Notes: a model not told the origin generated them from the letters alone. A stretch of 64,000 bases of DNA from Mesorhizobium sp. ES1-1 (GCF_020164785.1 NZ_JAIUGX010000008.1:1-64000), one strand, 5' to 3'. Positions 28,722 to 39,715 are shown, counted from the stretch's first letter. A program made the numbers and translations.

Positions 28722-30253
28722 TGAAGGATGTGCTGAAGGAACTCGAGCGGCGCCGCGAGATCGCCCGCATGGGTGGCGGCCAGGCGCGCATCGATGCCCA
28801 GCACAAGAAGGGCAAGCTCACCGCGCGCGAGCGCATCGAGGTGTTCCTGGACGAAGGCTCGTTCGAAGAGTTCGACATGTATGTCGAGCACCGCTCGACC
28901 GATTTCGGCATGGAGAAGACCAAGTTCGCGGGTGATGGGGTCGTCACCGGATGGGGCACCATCAACGGCCGTCCCGTCTATCTCTTCGCCAAGGATTTCA
29001 CCGTGTTCGGCGGTTCGTTGTCAGAGGCCCACGCCGAGAAGGTCATCAAGGTTCAGGAGATGGCGCTGCGCAACCGGGCGCCGATCATCGGCCTTTACGA
29101 TGCCGGCGGCGCGCGTATCCAGGAGGGCGTGGCGGCGCTTGGAGGCTATGCCGAGATCTTTCAGCGCAATGTGCTTGCATCCGGCGTCATTCCGCAGATT
29201 TCGGTGATCATGGGCCCCTGCGCCGGCGGCGACGTCTATTCGCCCGCCATGACCGATTTCATCTTCATGGTGCGTGATACGTCCTACATGTTCGTCACCG
29301 GGCCGGATGTGGTCAAGACCGTCACCAACGAAACCGTCACCGCCGAAAGCCTCGGCGGTGCATCAGTCCACACGACCAAATCCTCCATTGCCGACGGTGC
29401 GTATGACAATGACGTCGAGGCGCTGCTGCAGATGCGGAGGCTGGTCGACCTGCTGCCCGCTTCGAACACATCCGAGATTCCCGAAATCGAATGCTACCAG
29501 TCGGTGACCGACCACGATCTGTCGCTCGACCGGCTGATACCCGACAACGCCAACAAGCCCTACGACATCAAGGAGTTGATCTTGAAAGTCGCCGACGAGG
29601 GCGACTTCTTCGAGATCCAGCAGAATTTCGCCAAGAACATCGTCACCGGCTTCGGCCGCGTCGAGGGCCGCACCGTCGGCTTCGTCGCCAACCAGCCCAT
29701 GGTGCTGGCCGGCGTGCTCGATTCCGACGCCAGCCGCAAGGCGGCGCGTTTCGTGCGCTTCTGCGACTGCTTTTCGATCCCGCTCGTTACTTTCGTCGAT
29801 GTTCCGGGGTTCCTGCCCGGCACCGCGCAGGAATATGGTGGCCTGATCAAGCACGGCGCAAAACTCCTGTTCGCCTATGCCGAGGCCACCGTTCCCAAGA
29901 TCACCGTCATTACCCGCAAAGCCTATGGCGGCGCTTATGACGTGATGGCATCAAAACATCTGCGCGGCGACATGAACTATGCCTGGCCGACGGCGCAGAT
30001 CGCGGTGATGGGCGCCAGGGGCGCGGTCGAGATCATCTACCGCAAGGACATTGGTGACGCGGAAAAGATCGCAGCGCATACAAAGGCTTACGAAGACCGC
30101 TTCCTATCACCCTTCGTAGCGGCTGAGCGCGGCTATGTCGACGAGGTGATCATGCCGCACTCGACCCGCCGGCGGATCGCGCGGGCGCTGCGGATGCTTC
30201 GCAACAAGGACATGCAGAACCCCTGGAAGAAGCACGACAATATTCCGTTGTGA
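28721..30253 (+). CDS. pccB: Propionyl-CoA carboxylase beta (carboxyltransferase) subunit
   Basis: Carboxyltransferase half of propionyl-CoA carboxylase, making methylmalonyl-CoA from propionyl-CoA. 510 aa. Seen: [41 protein letters not shown], the acyl-CoA oxyanion segments [13 protein letters not shown] and [16 protein letters not shown], and in the second crotonase half [36 protein letters not shown] much longer open frame upstream in the same phase is antisense to the helicase gene; ATG 28721 fits the family N-terminus. The alpha subunit (pccA) is not adjacent. Confidence 0.95.
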   Translation: MKDVLKELERRREIARMGGGQARIDAQHKKGKLTARERIEVFLDEGSFEEFDMYVEHRSTDFGMEKTKFAGDGVVTGWGTINGRPVYLFAKDFTVFGGSLSEAHAEKVIKVQEMALRNRAPIIGLYDAGGARIQEGVAALGGYAEIFQRNVLASGVIPQISVIMGPCAGGDVYSPAMTDFIFMVRDTSYMFVTGPDVVKTVTNETVTAESLGGASVHTTKSSIADGAYDNDVEALLQMRRLVDLLPASNTSEIPEIECYQSVTDHDLSLDRLIPDNANKPYDIKELILKVADEGDFFEIQQNFAKNIVTGFGRVEGRTVGFVANQPMVLAGVLDSDASRKAARFVRFCDCFSIPLVTFVDVPGFLPGTAQEYGGLIKHGAKLLFAYAEATVPKITVITRKAYGGAYDVMASKHLRGDMNYAWPTAQIAVMGARGAVEIIYRKDIGDAEKIAAHTKAYEDRFLSPFVAAERGYVDEVIMPHSTRRRIARALRMLRNKDMQNPWKKHDNIPL

Positions 30254-30277
30254 CCTATCTGAGAGCGGAACAGCCGC

Positions 30278-31825
30278 TTAGCGGTTGCGCCGAAAGGCCA
30301 TCAGTTCGTTCAGCACCGGGACCATCGCCAATGGCAGATCCTCGGCGATCAGCCCAGCGCCGAACCGGCTGCCGGCCTCGGCATGGATCCAGACCGCGGC
30401 GCAGGCAGCTTCGAACGCCGGCATGCCTTGCGCCAGCAGGCCTGCAGTGATTCCCGACAGCACATCGCCCGACCCGGCGGTGGCGAGCCATGGCGGGCCA
30501 TTGGCATTGATGGCCGCCCTGCCGTCTGGATACGCAATCACGGTATCGGCGCCCTTGTAGACGATGACAGCGTTGGCCCGCGTCGCGGCCATGCGCGCCT
30601 TGTCCAGCTTGGATGAGGCCGCGTCTTCGGCAAGATCGGGAAACAGCCTGGCAAACTCTCCCTCATGCGGGGTCATGACCAGAGCTGGCGCATCGGCGTT
30701 GCGAGAAGCATCGAACAGAACGTCCGGCTTCTCGCGAAATGAGGTGATGGCGTCGGCATCGAACACAAGGCCATCGATTTGGGCGCGGCCGATGGCACCT
30801 GGGTTGCCGGGTGGTCTGCCCGACGCGAGCAGCGCCAACGCGAAGGCCCTAGCCCTTTCGCCAACACCGAAGCCGGGTCCTAGGACAAAAGCCGATGGCC
30901 GGCGTTGCTCGACAAAACCCCGGAGATCAGCCGCGTCGTCGATCTTGTGCAGCATGATGGACGTAAGCTGCGCGGCGTTGACCTGCATGGCGTTCGCCGG
31001 CGACAGCACCGTTACCGCCCCCGCCCCGCTCCTGGCGGCGGCAAGTGCCGATAGCCGGGCAGCGCCTGTGCTGCTCGGGCCACCGGAAAATACCCCGGCA
31101 TGGCCGCGCTTGTACTTATGCGCGTCGACCGCCGGCACCGGAAAATCCTGCAGCCAAAGCGCCGGCGTGTTCTCGTAGGTCCGAGGCCGGAGGCTGGCAA
31201 TGATCCCGTCACTAATGCCAATATCGGCGAGGACGACCTCGCCGCATCGCTCCCTGCCCGGCAGCAGCAGATGGCCAGGCTTCTTGCGCGCGAAGGTGAC
31301 GGTGACGGCGGCCAGTAAGGCCTTGCCTCCCAGCACTTCGCCGCTGCCGCCGGAGACACCGGAAGGCAGGTCGATCGCGACAACCGGCAATCTCCGACTG
31401 GTGACGATGTCGACAGCCCTGGCGGTATCGCCCGACAGTGCCTTGGACAACCCAGCTCCGTAGAGCGCATCGACCACCATGGAACCCTCTTCGGGATCAA
31501 GCTCCGACAATGGCCGTGGCTCTACCGGGCATTCCGCGGACGCGAGCGCCGCATCGCTTCCGGGCCTCGGCGCGCCCTGCGCCCAGACCACGGTGTCCAC
31601 GCCGCTCTCGGCCAACAGGCGGGCAACGACATAACCGTCGCCGCCATTGTTGCCAGGGCCGCACAGGACATGCACGCGGCGCGCGGCCGGGTAGCGTTCG
31701 AGGACGACGGCGGCGACCGCCGCGCCGGCCCTGTGCATCAGACTGATGCCATCGGCTGGACCGGATTCGATTGTCAACCGATCGGCCTCGCTCATTTCAG
31801 CGGGAGAAAGAAGTTCGTAGCTCAT
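30278..31825 (-). CDS. nnrD: Bifunctional NAD(P)HX epimerase/dehydratase
   Basis: Repairs hydrated NADH and NADPH. 515 aa in two domains: N-terminal YjeF/AIBP epimerase (residues 1-220; VLCGPGNNGGDGYVVARLL, VVDALYGAGLS) and C-terminal ADP-dependent dehydratase of the ribokinase-like fold (230-505; GPGFGVGERARA, LVMTPHEGEFARL, GSGDVLSGITAGLLAQG). The fusion is normal in proteobacteria. Placement directly before glnB, divergent, is common in rhizobia. Convergent with pccB, 24 nt apart. Confidence 0.95.
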   Translation of the reverse strand: MSYELLSPAEMSEADRLTIESGPADGISLMHRAGAAVAAVVLERYPAARRVHVLCGPGNNGGDGYVVARLLAESGVDTVVWAQGAPRPGSDAALASAECPVEPRPLSELDPEEGSMVVDALYGAGLSKALSGDTARAVDIVTSRRLPVVAIDLPSGVSGGSGEVLGGKALLAAVTVTFARKKPGHLLLPGRERCGEVVLADIGISDGIIASLRPRTYENTPALWLQDFPVPAVDAHKYKRGHAGVFSGGPSSTGAARLSALAAARSGAGAVTVLSPANAMQVNAAQLTSIMLHKIDDAADLRGFVEQRRPSAFVLGPGFGVGERARAFALALLASGRPPGNPGAIGRAQIDGLVFDADAITSFREKPDVLFDASRNADAPALVMTPHEGEFARLFPDLAEDAASSKLDKARMAATRANAVIVYKGADTVIAYPDGRAAINANGPPWLATAGSGDVLSGITAGLLAQGMPAFEAACAAVWIHAEAGSRFGAGLIAEDLPLAMVPVLNELMAFRRNR

Positions 31826-32032
31826 GCATTGCCGATCCGCATCCGATCAAGCATTGTCCAATTTTCGATGCGAAGCAAACAGGGAGGCACAGGCGCGATC
31901 CGCGACCATCCGGACACCACATCTCCGGCGAGGACTGCCTGTTTGGTGGGCAGAGTGCCCATTTATTTCGCGAACAGACAAGCTTGCGCTATACGTGTTG
32001 CAGCGGCCCAGCGGCTTCCCGGGGGGCGAATG

Positions 32033-32513
<481 letters not shown>

Positions 32514-32574
32514 TCCGGTCGCCATGCACCGGGACGTCATTACCAAGAAACGTCATTAAACAGGGACACATGAC

Positions 32575-33984
32575 ATGACGACAGCCAAAGACATCATGAA
32601 GCAGATCAAGGACAACGACGTGAAATTCGTCGACCTGCGCTTCACCGACCCGAAGGGCAAGCTGCAGCACGTGACGATGGATGTCGTCGAGGTCGAGGAA
32701 GACATGTTCGCCGACGGCGTCATGTTCGACGGGTCCTCGATTGCCGGCTGGAAGGCCATCAACGAGTCCGACATGGTTCTCATGCCGGACCCGGACACTG
32801 TCCATATGGATCCGTTCTTCGCGCAATCGACCATGGTCATCCTGTGCGACATCCTCGACCCGGTTTCGGGAGAATCCTACAATCGCGATCCGCGCGGCAC
32901 GGCCAAGAAGGCCGAGGCCTACATGAAGGCGGAAGGCATCGGCGACACCGTCTTTGTCGGCCCCGAGGCCGAGTTCTTTGTCTTCGACGACGTCAAGTAC
33001 AAGGCCGATCCCTACAACACCGGCTTCAAGCTCGATTCCACAGAACTGCCGTCGAACGACGACACTGACTATGAGACCGGCAATCTCGGCCACCGCCCAC
33101 GCGTCAAGGGCGGCTATTTTCCGGTGCCGCCGATCGATTCCGCGCAGGACATGCGCTCCGAGATGTTGACCGTGCTCGCCGAGATGGGCGTGCGCGTAGA
33201 GAAGCATCACCATGAGGTGGCGGCCGCCCAGCATGAGCTCGGCATCAAGTTCGACGCGCTGGTGCGCAACGCCGACAAGATGCTGATCTACAAATATGTC
33301 GTGCATCAGGTTGCCAACGCCTACGGCAAGACGGCGACTTTCATGCCGAAGCCGATTTTCGGCGACAACGGCTCCGGCATGCACGTCCACATGTCTATCT
33401 GGAAGGATGGCAAGCCCACTTTCGCGGGCAATGAATATGCCGGCCTTTCGGAAAGCTGCCTGTTCTTTATCGGGGGCGTCATCAGGCACGCCAAGGCGAT
33501 CAATGCCTTCACCAACCCGCTGACCAATTCCTACAAGCGCCTGGTGCCCGGCTATGAAGCGCCGGTGCTGCTCGCCTATTCGGCACGCAACCGCTCCGCT
33601 TCCTGTCGCATCCCGTTCGGCTCATCGCCCAAGTCCAAGCGCGTCGAGGTTCGGTTCCCGGATCCGGGCGCGAACCCTTACCTGGCGTTCTCGGCGCTCC
33701 TGATGGCCGGCCTGGACGGCATCAAGAACAAGATCCATCCCGGCCAGCCCATGGACAAGGATCTCTACGACCTGCCGCCGAAGGAACTGAAGAAGATCCC
33801 GACCGTGTGCGGTTCCCTGCGTGAGGCGCTGCAAAGCCTCGATAAGGACCGCGGCTTCCTCAAAGCCGGCGGCGTCTTCGACGACGATCAGATCGACAGC
33901 TACATCGAGTTGAAGATGGCCGAGGTGATGCGTTTCGAAATGACCCCGCATCCCGTCGAATACGACATGTATTACTCGGTCTAA
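32575..33984 (+). CDS. glnA: Glutamine synthetase type I
   Basis: Dodecameric GSI, 469 aa, forming glutamine from glutamate, ammonia and ATP. Seen: N-terminal [16 protein letters not shown], the latch DGSSIAGW, metal/glutamate-site [15 protein letters not shown]-site [29 protein letters not shown], and the adenylylation loop with Tyr398 in [12 protein letters not shown]. The adenylylation Tyr implies control by GlnE together with PII encoded just upstream. Strong terminator follows. Confidence 0.98.
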   Translation: MTTAKDIMKQIKDNDVKFVDLRFTDPKGKLQHVTMDVVEVEEDMFADGVMFDGSSIAGWKAINESDMVLMPDPDTVHMDPFFAQSTMVILCDILDPVSGESYNRDPRGTAKKAEAYMKAEGIGDTVFVGPEAEFFVFDDVKYKADPYNTGFKLDSTELPSNDDTDYETGNLGHRPRVKGGYFPVPPIDSAQDMRSEMLTVLAEMGVRVEKHHHEVAAAQHELGIKFDALVRNADKMLIYKYVVHQVANAYGKTATFMPKPIFGDNGSGMHVHMSIWKDGKPTFAGNEYAGLSESCLFFIGGVIRHAKAINAFTNPLTNSYKRLVPGYEAPVLLAYSARNRSASCRIPFGSSPKSKRVEVRFPDPGANPYLAFSALLMAGLDGIKNKIHPGQPMDKDLYDLPPKELKKIPTVCGSLREALQSLDKDRGFLKAGGVFDDDQIDSYIELKMAEVMRFEMTPHPVEYDMYYSV

Positions 33985-34001
33985 GATATATCCGACATCC
34001 C

Positions 34002-34038
34002 AGGCCCTTGAAGGATACCCTCCTTCAAGGGCCTTTTT
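34002..34038 (+). terminator. Intrinsic terminator of glnBA
   Basis: 14-bp perfect stem AGGCCCTTGAAGGA / TCCTTCAAGGGCCT with a TACCC loop, followed by TTTTT. Best intrinsic terminator in the window. Confidence 0.9.
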
Positions 34039-34226
34039 GCTGTCGTCGTGTTGGCTGCGTGATGCCTGTCCGCGCCTAGTGCCACGCGCCTAAACAGGCC
34101 CGCCATGGTGGTTGGCCGATCTTCACGATCCTTGAAACCCAGATCGCCCGCCAAGCGTATTTTATGATGCATCTTCGGACGGCATCATGTCCGGGGCACG
34201 ATCTTTCAAGGGAAACGGAGACAGCC

Positions 34227-34646
34227 ATGCGCCGCCTTTATTTGGCATACGCAGTCATTCCATTCATCTTGGCGTCGTCGGCATTCGCCGGGGATGCTGA
34301 AATCAAGGCCGGCCAGGGCGTTATCGACGGCCAGCTCAAAGCCCTCATCGCCAATGACGGGGCCAAGGCCTACAGCTTCGCCGCACCGAATGTGAAGCAG
34401 ATCTTCCCGACCGTGGATGCCTTCATGAACATGGTGACCAACGGCTATCCGCCGGTTCGCAAGCCGCAAAGCTATTCTTTCGGCAAGGTGGAGGAGACCG
34501 GCCCGGGTTCGATCGTCCAGCAGGTGCTTATCGTCGGCCCGGACGGCAAGGACTACGAGGCGGTGTATACGCTGCAACAGCAGCCCGACGGCACGTTCCA
34601 GATCACCGGCTGCAGCTTGCGCGCCTCGAATTCGCTGAGCACATGA
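34227..34646 (+). CDS. DUF4864 secreted protein
   Basis: 139-residue exported protein of the DUF4864 type. Seen: Sec signal peptide (LYLAYAVIPFILASSAFA, cleavage after AFA), then VIDGQLKALIANDGAKAYSFAAPNVKQIFPTVDAFMNMV and DGKDYEAVYTLQQQPDGTFQITGCSLR. The mature fold resembles small NTF2/SnoaL-like domains, but the function is unknown. ATG 34227 picked because it starts the signal peptide and follows GGAAACGGAG. Convergent with tgt, 3 nt apart. Confidence 0.83.
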   Translation: MRRLYLAYAVIPFILASSAFAGDAEIKAGQGVIDGQLKALIANDGAKAYSFAAPNVKQIFPTVDAFMNMVTNGYPPVRKPQSYSFGKVEETGPGSIVQQVLIVGPDGKDYEAVYTLQQQPDGTFQITGCSLRASNSLST

Positions 34647-34649
34647 GGG

Positions 34650-35780
34650 TCACAGCGCCGGGATATCGCCCTTCGCCCAGCCCTCTGTGATCTCGGCCCC
34701 TCGCGCTTGGAATGTGCCTCCTTCGATGGCGGCGCGAATGTCCTGCATGAGCCTCTGATAGTAGGAAAGATTGTTCCAGGTCAGCAGCATGGCGCCGAGC
34801 GCCTCCTGCGATCTCACCAGATGGTGGAGATAGGCGCGCGAATAGTCGCGTGCGGCCGGGCAGTCGCTTTCCTCGTCGAGCGGACGGTGGTCGTCGGCAT
34901 GGCGGGCATTGCGCAGATTGACCTTGCCGCGCCTTGTGTAGGCGAGGCCATGGCGGCCGGCCCGCGTCGGCATCACGCAGTCGAACATGTCGATGCCACA
35001 CGCTACCGATTTCAGGATATCGTCCGGGGTACCCACCCCCATCAGGTAGCGCGGTTTGCTGTCAGGAAGTTCAGGACAGGTGATGTCGAGCATGTCGAGC
35101 ATCACCGCCTGCGGCTCGCCAACCGCGAGCCCACCAACCGCGTAGCCTTTCAGGTCCATCGCGCTCAGCGCGCGCGCCGAACGCACGCGAAGTCCCGCAT
35201 TGTCGCCGCCCTGGACGATGCCGAACATCGCCTTGCCCGGTTGGTCGCCGAAGGCCGTCTTGCAGCGCTCTGCCCAGCGCAGCGACAACTCCATGGCGCG
35301 CTCGATCTCCTTGACCTCCGCAGGCAGCGCAGTGCATTCGTCGAGCTGCATTTGGATGTCGGAATCGAGCAGCCCCTGGATCTCGATGGAGCGCTCCGGC
35401 GACATCTCGTAGGCAGCGCCGTCGATATGCGACCGAAAGGTGACGCCCTTCTCGGTCAGTTTTCGCAGCTTCGACAGCGACATCACCTGAAAGCCGCCGC
35501 TGTCGGTGAGGATGGGGTGCGGCCAGCGGGCGAACTCGTGCAGCCCGCCCAACCGCGCCACACGCTCGGCGCCCGGGCGCAGCATCAGATGATACGTGTT
35601 GCCAAGGATGACGTCGGAACCGACGCCGCGCACCTGGTCCATATACATGGCCTTGACGGTGCCGCCGGTGCCGACCGGCATGAAGGCCGGCGTGCGGATT
35701 TCGCCGCGCGGCATGTCGATGACGCCGCGCCGCGCCTTGCCGTCGGTCGCCAGAACCTTGAAGGTGAACGGCTTAGTCAT
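34650..35780 (-). CDS. tgt: tRNA-guanine transglycosylase (queuosine pathway)
   Basis: Exchanges G34 of tRNAs with GUN anticodons for preQ1. 376 aa. Seen: [11 protein letters not shown], catalytic-base motif [26 protein letters not shown], and the nucleophile region [18 protein letters not shown]. Oddity: where bacterial enzymes have the zinc ligands C-x-C-x2-C before RxYSRAYL, this protein has [18 protein letters not shown], leaving one Cys. Starts 8 nt inside the upstream small gene, so the queA-X-tgt genes are coupled. Confidence 0.95.
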   Translation of the reverse strand: MTKPFTFKVLATDGKARRGVIDMPRGEIRTPAFMPVGTGGTVKAMYMDQVRGVGSDVILGNTYHLMLRPGAERVARLGGLHEFARWPHPILTDSGGFQVMSLSKLRKLTEKGVTFRSHIDGAAYEMSPERSIEIQGLLDSDIQMQLDECTALPAEVKEIERAMELSLRWAERCKTAFGDQPGKAMFGIVQGGDNAGLRVRSARALSAMDLKGYAVGGLAVGEPQAVMLDMLDITCPELPDSKPRYLMGVGTPDDILKSVACGIDMFDCVMPTRAGRHGLAYTRRGKVNLRNARHADDHRPLDEESDCPAARDYSRAYLHHLVRSQEALGAMLLTWNNLSYYQRLMQDIRAAIEGGTFQARGAEITEGWAKGDIPAL

Positions 35781-36042
35781 TGAATTCCTTGTCGTGGAGC
35801 GGCGCGCCGGGTGCCTGCCTGTCGAGCGACTCGCGGTATTTTACGCAGCCGCGCATGAATTTCGGCCAGGGCGGCACGGCGATCGATGGCTCGGTCTTCT
35901 CGGGCAGCAGATCCCACAGATCGGGATGGTGCCAGCATAGATCATGACCGGAAGTATCACGGTGCGCCCGGATGCCGGCGCGCAACTTTTTCACTTCCGC
36001 GATCAGGCGCTCGCGGTCGAAGGCTTGCAGGTCATCATCCAT
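35773..36042 (-). CDS. Conserved small protein between queA and tgt
   Basis: 89-residue soluble protein of unknown function. Seen: [41 protein letters not shown] and [18 protein letters not shown], rich in His, Trp and charged residues, with two Cys. It overlaps queA by 8 nt upstream and tgt by 8 nt downstream, so it is translated as part of the queuosine operon. The composition ([14 protein letters not shown]) suggests a folded domain. Role in queuosine synthesis is only inferred. Confidence 0.75.
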   Translation of the reverse strand: MDDDLQAFDRERLIAEVKKLRAGIRAHRDTSGHDLCWHHPDLWDLLPEKTEPSIAVPPWPKFMRGCVKYRESLDRQAPGAPLHDKEFND

Positions 36043-37120
36043 CGCTCATCTCCGCTCGATAAAGCAGGCTAGCATCCCCATAGGAGTAGAATCGGTAGCT
36101 CCTCTCGATCGCATGCGCATAGGCAGCGCGCATTGTGTCGAGGCCACTGAAAGCCGAAACCAGCATGAACAGCGTCGAGCGCGGCAGGTGAAAGTTCGTC
36201 ATCAGCATATCGGCGGTGCGAAAACGGTAGCCGGGCGTGATGAAAATCTCGGTCGGCCCGGACCAGGGCGCCAGCGTGCCATCGGCGCGCGCGGCGCTCT
36301 CGAGCAGACGCAGCGACGTCGTCCCCACGGCAATGATGCGCCCGCCCCTCGCCTTCGCCGCGTTCAAGGCATCGGCCGTCGCCTGGCTGACCGAGCCGGT
36401 CTCGGCATGCATCTTGTGGTCGGCCGTGTCGTCCGCCTTCACCGGCAGGAACGTGCCAGCACCCACATGCAAGGTGACGAAGTGGCGCTCAATGCCCTTA
36501 GCCTCGAGCGCCGCGAACAACTCGGGCGTGAAATGGAGGCCCGCCGTGGGCGCTGCGACGGCGCCCTCCTCCCGTGCGTAAATGGTCTGATAGTCGGCGC
36601 GGTCGCGCTCATCCTCGGCGCGTTTGGAGGCGATATAAGGAGGCAGCGGAATGTGGCCGACCGCGTGCAGAGCCTCATCGAGGAACGGACCCGACAGGTC
36701 GAAGCCGAGCAGCGCCTGGCCGCCTTCGCCCTTCTCGACGACAGTGGCGTCGAGCTGGCCCAGGAAGCATGAACTCCCGTCATGGCCGAAATGGATGCGG
36801 TCTCCGACAGCGATGCGCTTGCCGGGCCGCATAAAGGCCAGCCAGTGATCCGGCGCCACGCGCATATGCAGCGTCGCATCGACATGCGCCCGTGCCTCGC
36901 CGCGCTGTCGGACACCCCTGAGCTGCGCGGGAATGACCTTGGTGTCATTGAACACCAGCACGTCGCCGGCCCCGAGCAGGGACGGCAGGTCACTCACCCT
37001 GCGGTCGTCCAGACCTTCGCCGGGCCTGACCACCAGCATACTGGCGCTGTCGCGCGGCTGTGCTGGGCGAAGCGCGATGCGGTCATCAGGCAGGTCGAAA
37101 TCAAAAAGGTCGACACGCAT
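36035..37120 (-). CDS. queA: S-adenosylmethionine:tRNA ribosyltransferase-isomerase
   Basis: Moves the ribosyl of SAM onto preQ1 in tRNA to give epoxyqueuosine. 361 aa. Seen: [81 protein letters not shown], and the C-terminal [19 protein letters not shown]. Normal family length. Heads the queA-X-tgt group, 6 nt after the small transporter gene. Confidence 0.97.
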   Translation of the reverse strand: MRVDLFDFDLPDDRIALRPAQPRDSASMLVVRPGEGLDDRRVSDLPSLLGAGDVLVFNDTKVIPAQLRGVRQRGEARAHVDATLHMRVAPDHWLAFMRPGKRIAVGDRIHFGHDGSSCFLGQLDATVVEKGEGGQALLGFDLSGPFLDEALHAVGHIPLPPYIASKRAEDERDRADYQTIYAREEGAVAAPTAGLHFTPELFAALEAKGIERHFVTLHVGAGTFLPVKADDTADHKMHAETGSVSQATADALNAAKARGGRIIAVGTTSLRLLESAARADGTLAPWSGPTEIFITPGYRFRTADMLMTNFHLPRSTLFMLVSAFSGLDTMRAAYAHAIERSYRFYSYGDASLLYRAEMSDG

Positions 37121-37126
37121 TGGAAA

Positions 37127-37576
37127 TCAAAACAGCCGGACGAGTAGCGCTCCGGCCAAGAGCAGCACCGCGCCAGCGACTCGGCCCAGCGAGATTTCAC
37201 GCACCGCGACGCCGAGGAACCCGATCCGGTCGATCAGCATGCCGGCCAGCAACTGGCCGGCCACTAGAAACGCCATGAGAGCGGCGGCCCCGATGCGTGG
37301 AGTGAGTATCGTCGACAAGGTGACGTAAAAGCCGCCCAGCATGCCGCCGGCTACGAACAGCCAAGGCGCCGGCGCCTTCCAGTCGAGGGATATGCCTTGC
37401 AGCCTCACCACAGCAAAGGAGATGATGCCGAGCACGACAGCGCCTGAAAGAAACGAAAAAGCCGCCGCCGCGACCGGGAGACCCAGGCCGCGCGCAAGTT
37501 GCGAATTGATCGGGGCCTGAATGGCAATGAAGGCGCCGGACAGGATGCCGAGAATCGACCAGACGACGCCCATCAT
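37127..37576 (-). CDS. YdcZ/DUF606-type small DMT transporter
   Basis: 149-residue integral membrane protein with about five predicted helices: 4-22, 34-57, 70-90, 95-115 and 130-148. Seen: GAFIAIQAPINSQLARGLGLPVAAAAFSFLSGAVVL, the DUF606 signature, and a C-terminal [16 protein letters not shown]. Half the length of EamA-type DMT transporters, so likely works as a dimer. Substrate unknown. Starts 11 nt after the cyclophilin gene and ends 6 nt before queA. Confidence 0.85.
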   Translation of the reverse strand: MMGVVWSILGILSGAFIAIQAPINSQLARGLGLPVAAAAFSFLSGAVVLGIISFAVVRLQGISLDWKAPAPWLFVAGGMLGGFYVTLSTILTPRIGAAALMAFLVAGQLLAGMLIDRIGFLGVAVREISLGRVAGAVLLLAGALLVRLF

Positions 37577-37587
37577 TGTCGTTTTCC

Positions 37588-38100
37588 CTATTCGACGTCG
37601 GCCGCGACCTTCAGCGACACGATCTTGTCGGGATCCGGCACCGGCTCGCCGCGCTTGATCTTGTCGACATTGTCCATGCCTTCGATAACTTGGCCCCAGA
37701 CCGTATACTGGCGATTGAGGAAGGCCGCATCGTCGAAGCAGATGAAGAACTGCGAGTTGGCCGAATTCGGGTTTTGCGAACGGGCCATCGAACAGGTGCC
37801 GCGGCCGTGATTGGCATTCGAGAATTCGGCCTTCAGGTCGGGCTTTTCGGAGCCGCCCATGCCGGCCCGCGACGGAGCGAATGAAGGCTTGCTGGAGTTG
37901 CCGAATTTCACGTCGCCGGTCTGCGCCATGAAACCCTCGATGACGCGGTGAAAGACCACGCCGTCATAGGCGCCTTCGCGTGCGAGCTCCTTGATGCGGG
38001 CGACATGGCCAGGCGCCAGGTCGGGGAAAAGTTCGATGACGACCTTGCCCTTTGTCGTCTCCATGATGAGCGCGTTCTCGCGGTCTTTGATGTCGGCCAT
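37588..38100 (-). CDS. ppi: Cytoplasmic cyclophilin-type peptidyl-prolyl isomerase
   Basis: 170-residue cyclophilin catalysing cis-trans isomerisation at proline. Seen: MADIKDRENALIMETTKGKVVIELFPDLAPGHVARIKEL, YDGVVFHRVIEGFMAQTGD (the FHRVI active-site stretch), NSANSQFFICFDDAAFLN and QYTVWGQVIEGMD. No signal peptide, so cytoplasmic, unlike the paralog 27 nt upstream. The pair probably arose by duplication. Confidence 0.94.
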   Translation of the reverse strand: MADIKDRENALIMETTKGKVVIELFPDLAPGHVARIKELAREGAYDGVVFHRVIEGFMAQTGDVKFGNSSKPSFAPSRAGMGGSEKPDLKAEFSNANHGRGTCSMARSQNPNSANSQFFICFDDAAFLNRQYTVWGQVIEGMDNVDKIKRGEPVPDPDKIVSLKVAADVE

Positions 38101-38127
38101 GTCAGATATCCTCTTTTGAAAAACAGA

Positions 38128-38715
38128 TTACTTGTCGGCGGCGATGCGCACTTTGATCATGCGGTCGGGGTCGGAAACCGTGCCATTGTCGGCCTCGTCA
38201 CCCTTCTTGATACGGTCCACCAGGTCCATGCCGCTGACGACATTGCCGACGATGGTGTATTGGCCGTCCAGCGACGGCGCAGGCGCGAACATGATGAAGA
38301 ACTGTGAATTGGCTGAGTTCGGGTCCTGCGAGCGGGCCATGCCGACCACACCGCGCTTGTAGCGCTCGGTCTGCGAGAATTCGGCTGGCAAATCGGGCAG
38401 GTCCGACCCACCGGTGCCGACGGCCTCGGCGCTGAAGCCCTTTTTCAGATTGCCGAACTTTACGTCGCCGGTCTGAGCCATGAAGCCGCCGATGACGCGA
38501 TGAAAGGCGACATTGTCATAGGCACCCTGGCGCACCAGCTTCTTGATCTGCGCGACATGCTTGGGCGCGAGATCGGGACGCAGCGCGATGGTCACGTCGC
38601 CATCCTTCAGCGTGATGATCATGGTGTTTTCCGCATCGGCGGCATGGGCAGAAACGGACCCGGTCAAAAGACCGGCGAGCACGAGAAGGAACGAGGCGAG
38701 CCTTTTGAGCTGCAT
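38128..38715 (-). CDS. Periplasmic cyclophilin-type peptidyl-prolyl isomerase
   Basis: 195-residue cyclophilin with an N-terminal Sec signal (LASFLLVLAGLLTGSVSAHA), so periplasmic. Seen: TLKDGDVTIALRPDLAPKHVAQIKKL, YDNVAFHRVIGGFMAQTGD, NSANSQFFIMFAPAPSLDGQYTIVGNVVSGMD. Paralog of the next gene; together they serve the two compartments. Sits 17 nt after coaD. Confidence 0.93.
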   Translation of the reverse strand: MQLKRLASFLLVLAGLLTGSVSAHAADAENTMIITLKDGDVTIALRPDLAPKHVAQIKKLVRQGAYDNVAFHRVIGGFMAQTGDVKFGNLKKGFSAEAVGTGGSDLPDLPAEFSQTERYKRGVVGMARSQDPNSANSQFFIMFAPAPSLDGQYTIVGNVVSGMDLVDRIKKGDEADNGTVSDPDRMIKVRIAADK

Positions 38716-38732
38716 AAGGATTTTCTCCGGGC

Positions 38733-39233
38733 TTATTTGGCGAATTTGGCGGTGAGCGCGCCGGCAACCGCGGCCGGCACGAAGGGGCGGATGTCGCCCC
38801 CCATCGAGGCAATCTGGCGCACAAGTGTGGCCGTAATGGTGCGCACGGAAGGGCTGGCGGGCAGAAACACCGTCTGAAGGTTGGGCGCCATGGTTCCGTT
38901 CATGCCGGCCATCTGCATCTCATAGTCGAGATCGGTGCCGTCGCGCAGGCCACGGATCATGATCGATGCGCCCTGTTTCCTTGCCGCGTCGATGACCAGC
39001 CCATCAAAGGAGACCACCTTGATGCGATCGCCATCACAACCCAATTCGGCTTTCGCGGTGGTCTCGATCAGGGCCACCCGCTCGTCGAAGGAGAATAGCG
39101 GCGTCTTTCCCGGGTGAATGCCGATCGCGGCATAAACGATGTCGGCGACCGCAAGCGACGCCTTCAGCACATCGAGATGGCCGTTGGTCAGCGGGTCGAA
39201 GGAGCCGGCATAGAGGGCAATGCGTTCAGTCAT
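38733..39233 (-). CDS. coaD: Phosphopantetheine adenylyltransferase
   Basis: Fourth step of CoA synthesis: 4'-phosphopantetheine plus ATP to dephospho-CoA. 166 aa from ATG 39233. Seen: nucleotidyltransferase motif [16 protein letters not shown] (the T/H-x-x-H equivalent), [19 protein letters not shown], and the ISSS-like region replaced by [18 protein letters not shown]. Open frame upstream (41 codons) crosses a repeat and is not family-like. First gene of the coaD-ppi-ppi-ydcZ-queA-X-tgt series. Confidence 0.95.
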   Translation of the reverse strand: MTERIALYAGSFDPLTNGHLDVLKASLAVADIVYAAIGIHPGKTPLFSFDERVALIETTAKAELGCDGDRIKVVSFDGLVIDAARKQGASIMIRGLRDGTDLDYEMQMAGMNGTMAPNLQTVFLPASPSVRTITATLVRQIASMGGDIRPFVPAAVAGALTAKFAK

Positions 39234-39247
39234 GGATGGTGCTTCTA

Positions 39248-39280
39248 ATGCATGATCCCCAAAAGTGGAAACCGGTTTTT
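39248..39280. repeat. Partial rhizobial palindromic repeat
   Basis: The stretch beginning GCATGATCCCCAAAAGTGG and continuing AAACCGGTTTTT matches a family of short palindromic intergenic repeats I recall from Mesorhizobium and Sinorhizobium genomes. Only one half is present here, just upstream of coaD. Confidence 0.5.
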
Positions 39281-39502
39281 GCCGACCTTCGGTTTTCGTC
39301 GGTCCTGAAGACCATGCGCAAATCAACGCTGAGATGTTCAATCTCCAGTCCACCACGAGCGCGCCGTGAACCTTTTCTTGACCATGAACGACAGATGAAC
39401 ACGCCGCTCACGAAGTCTTCACGCAGCGTTCACTAGCTTGGCCCTTCATTGGATGAAACCAAAGCCCCATTTGCTCGTTGTAAGGCGCAGGAGAACACGC
39501 AC

Positions 39503-39655
39503 ATGCTGATCTACATGCTAGCCACCGCAATGACCGTCGCCATGCTGATCGCCACCGTATTCGGGTTGCATCAGGAAGCACAGCGCGTCCGCGTCAAGGC
39601 GACCACGAAACGCTACGAAGGCTTCGGTCAGCGCAAGTTGTATCGCAACTATTAA
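39503..39655 (+). CDS. Small membrane protein (50 aa)
   Basis: 50-residue protein: one transmembrane helix at residues 3-20 (IYMLATAMTVAMLIATVFGL), then a basic tail with VKATTKRYEGFGQRKLYRNY. AGGAG lies about 10 nt before ATG 39503, which favours this start over the in-frame codon at 39449. Monocistronic between coaD and gyrA. Function unknown; the Tyr/Arg-rich tail is distinctive. Confidence 0.65.
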   Translation: MLIYMLATAMTVAMLIATVFGLHQEAQRVRVKATTKRYEGFGQRKLYRNY

Positions 39656-39715
39656 ACAGCTGATCTGGCGCACGCCGACCGCTGGGCCGGCGTAGCCAGA
39701 TGACCGAAGCGTCGG

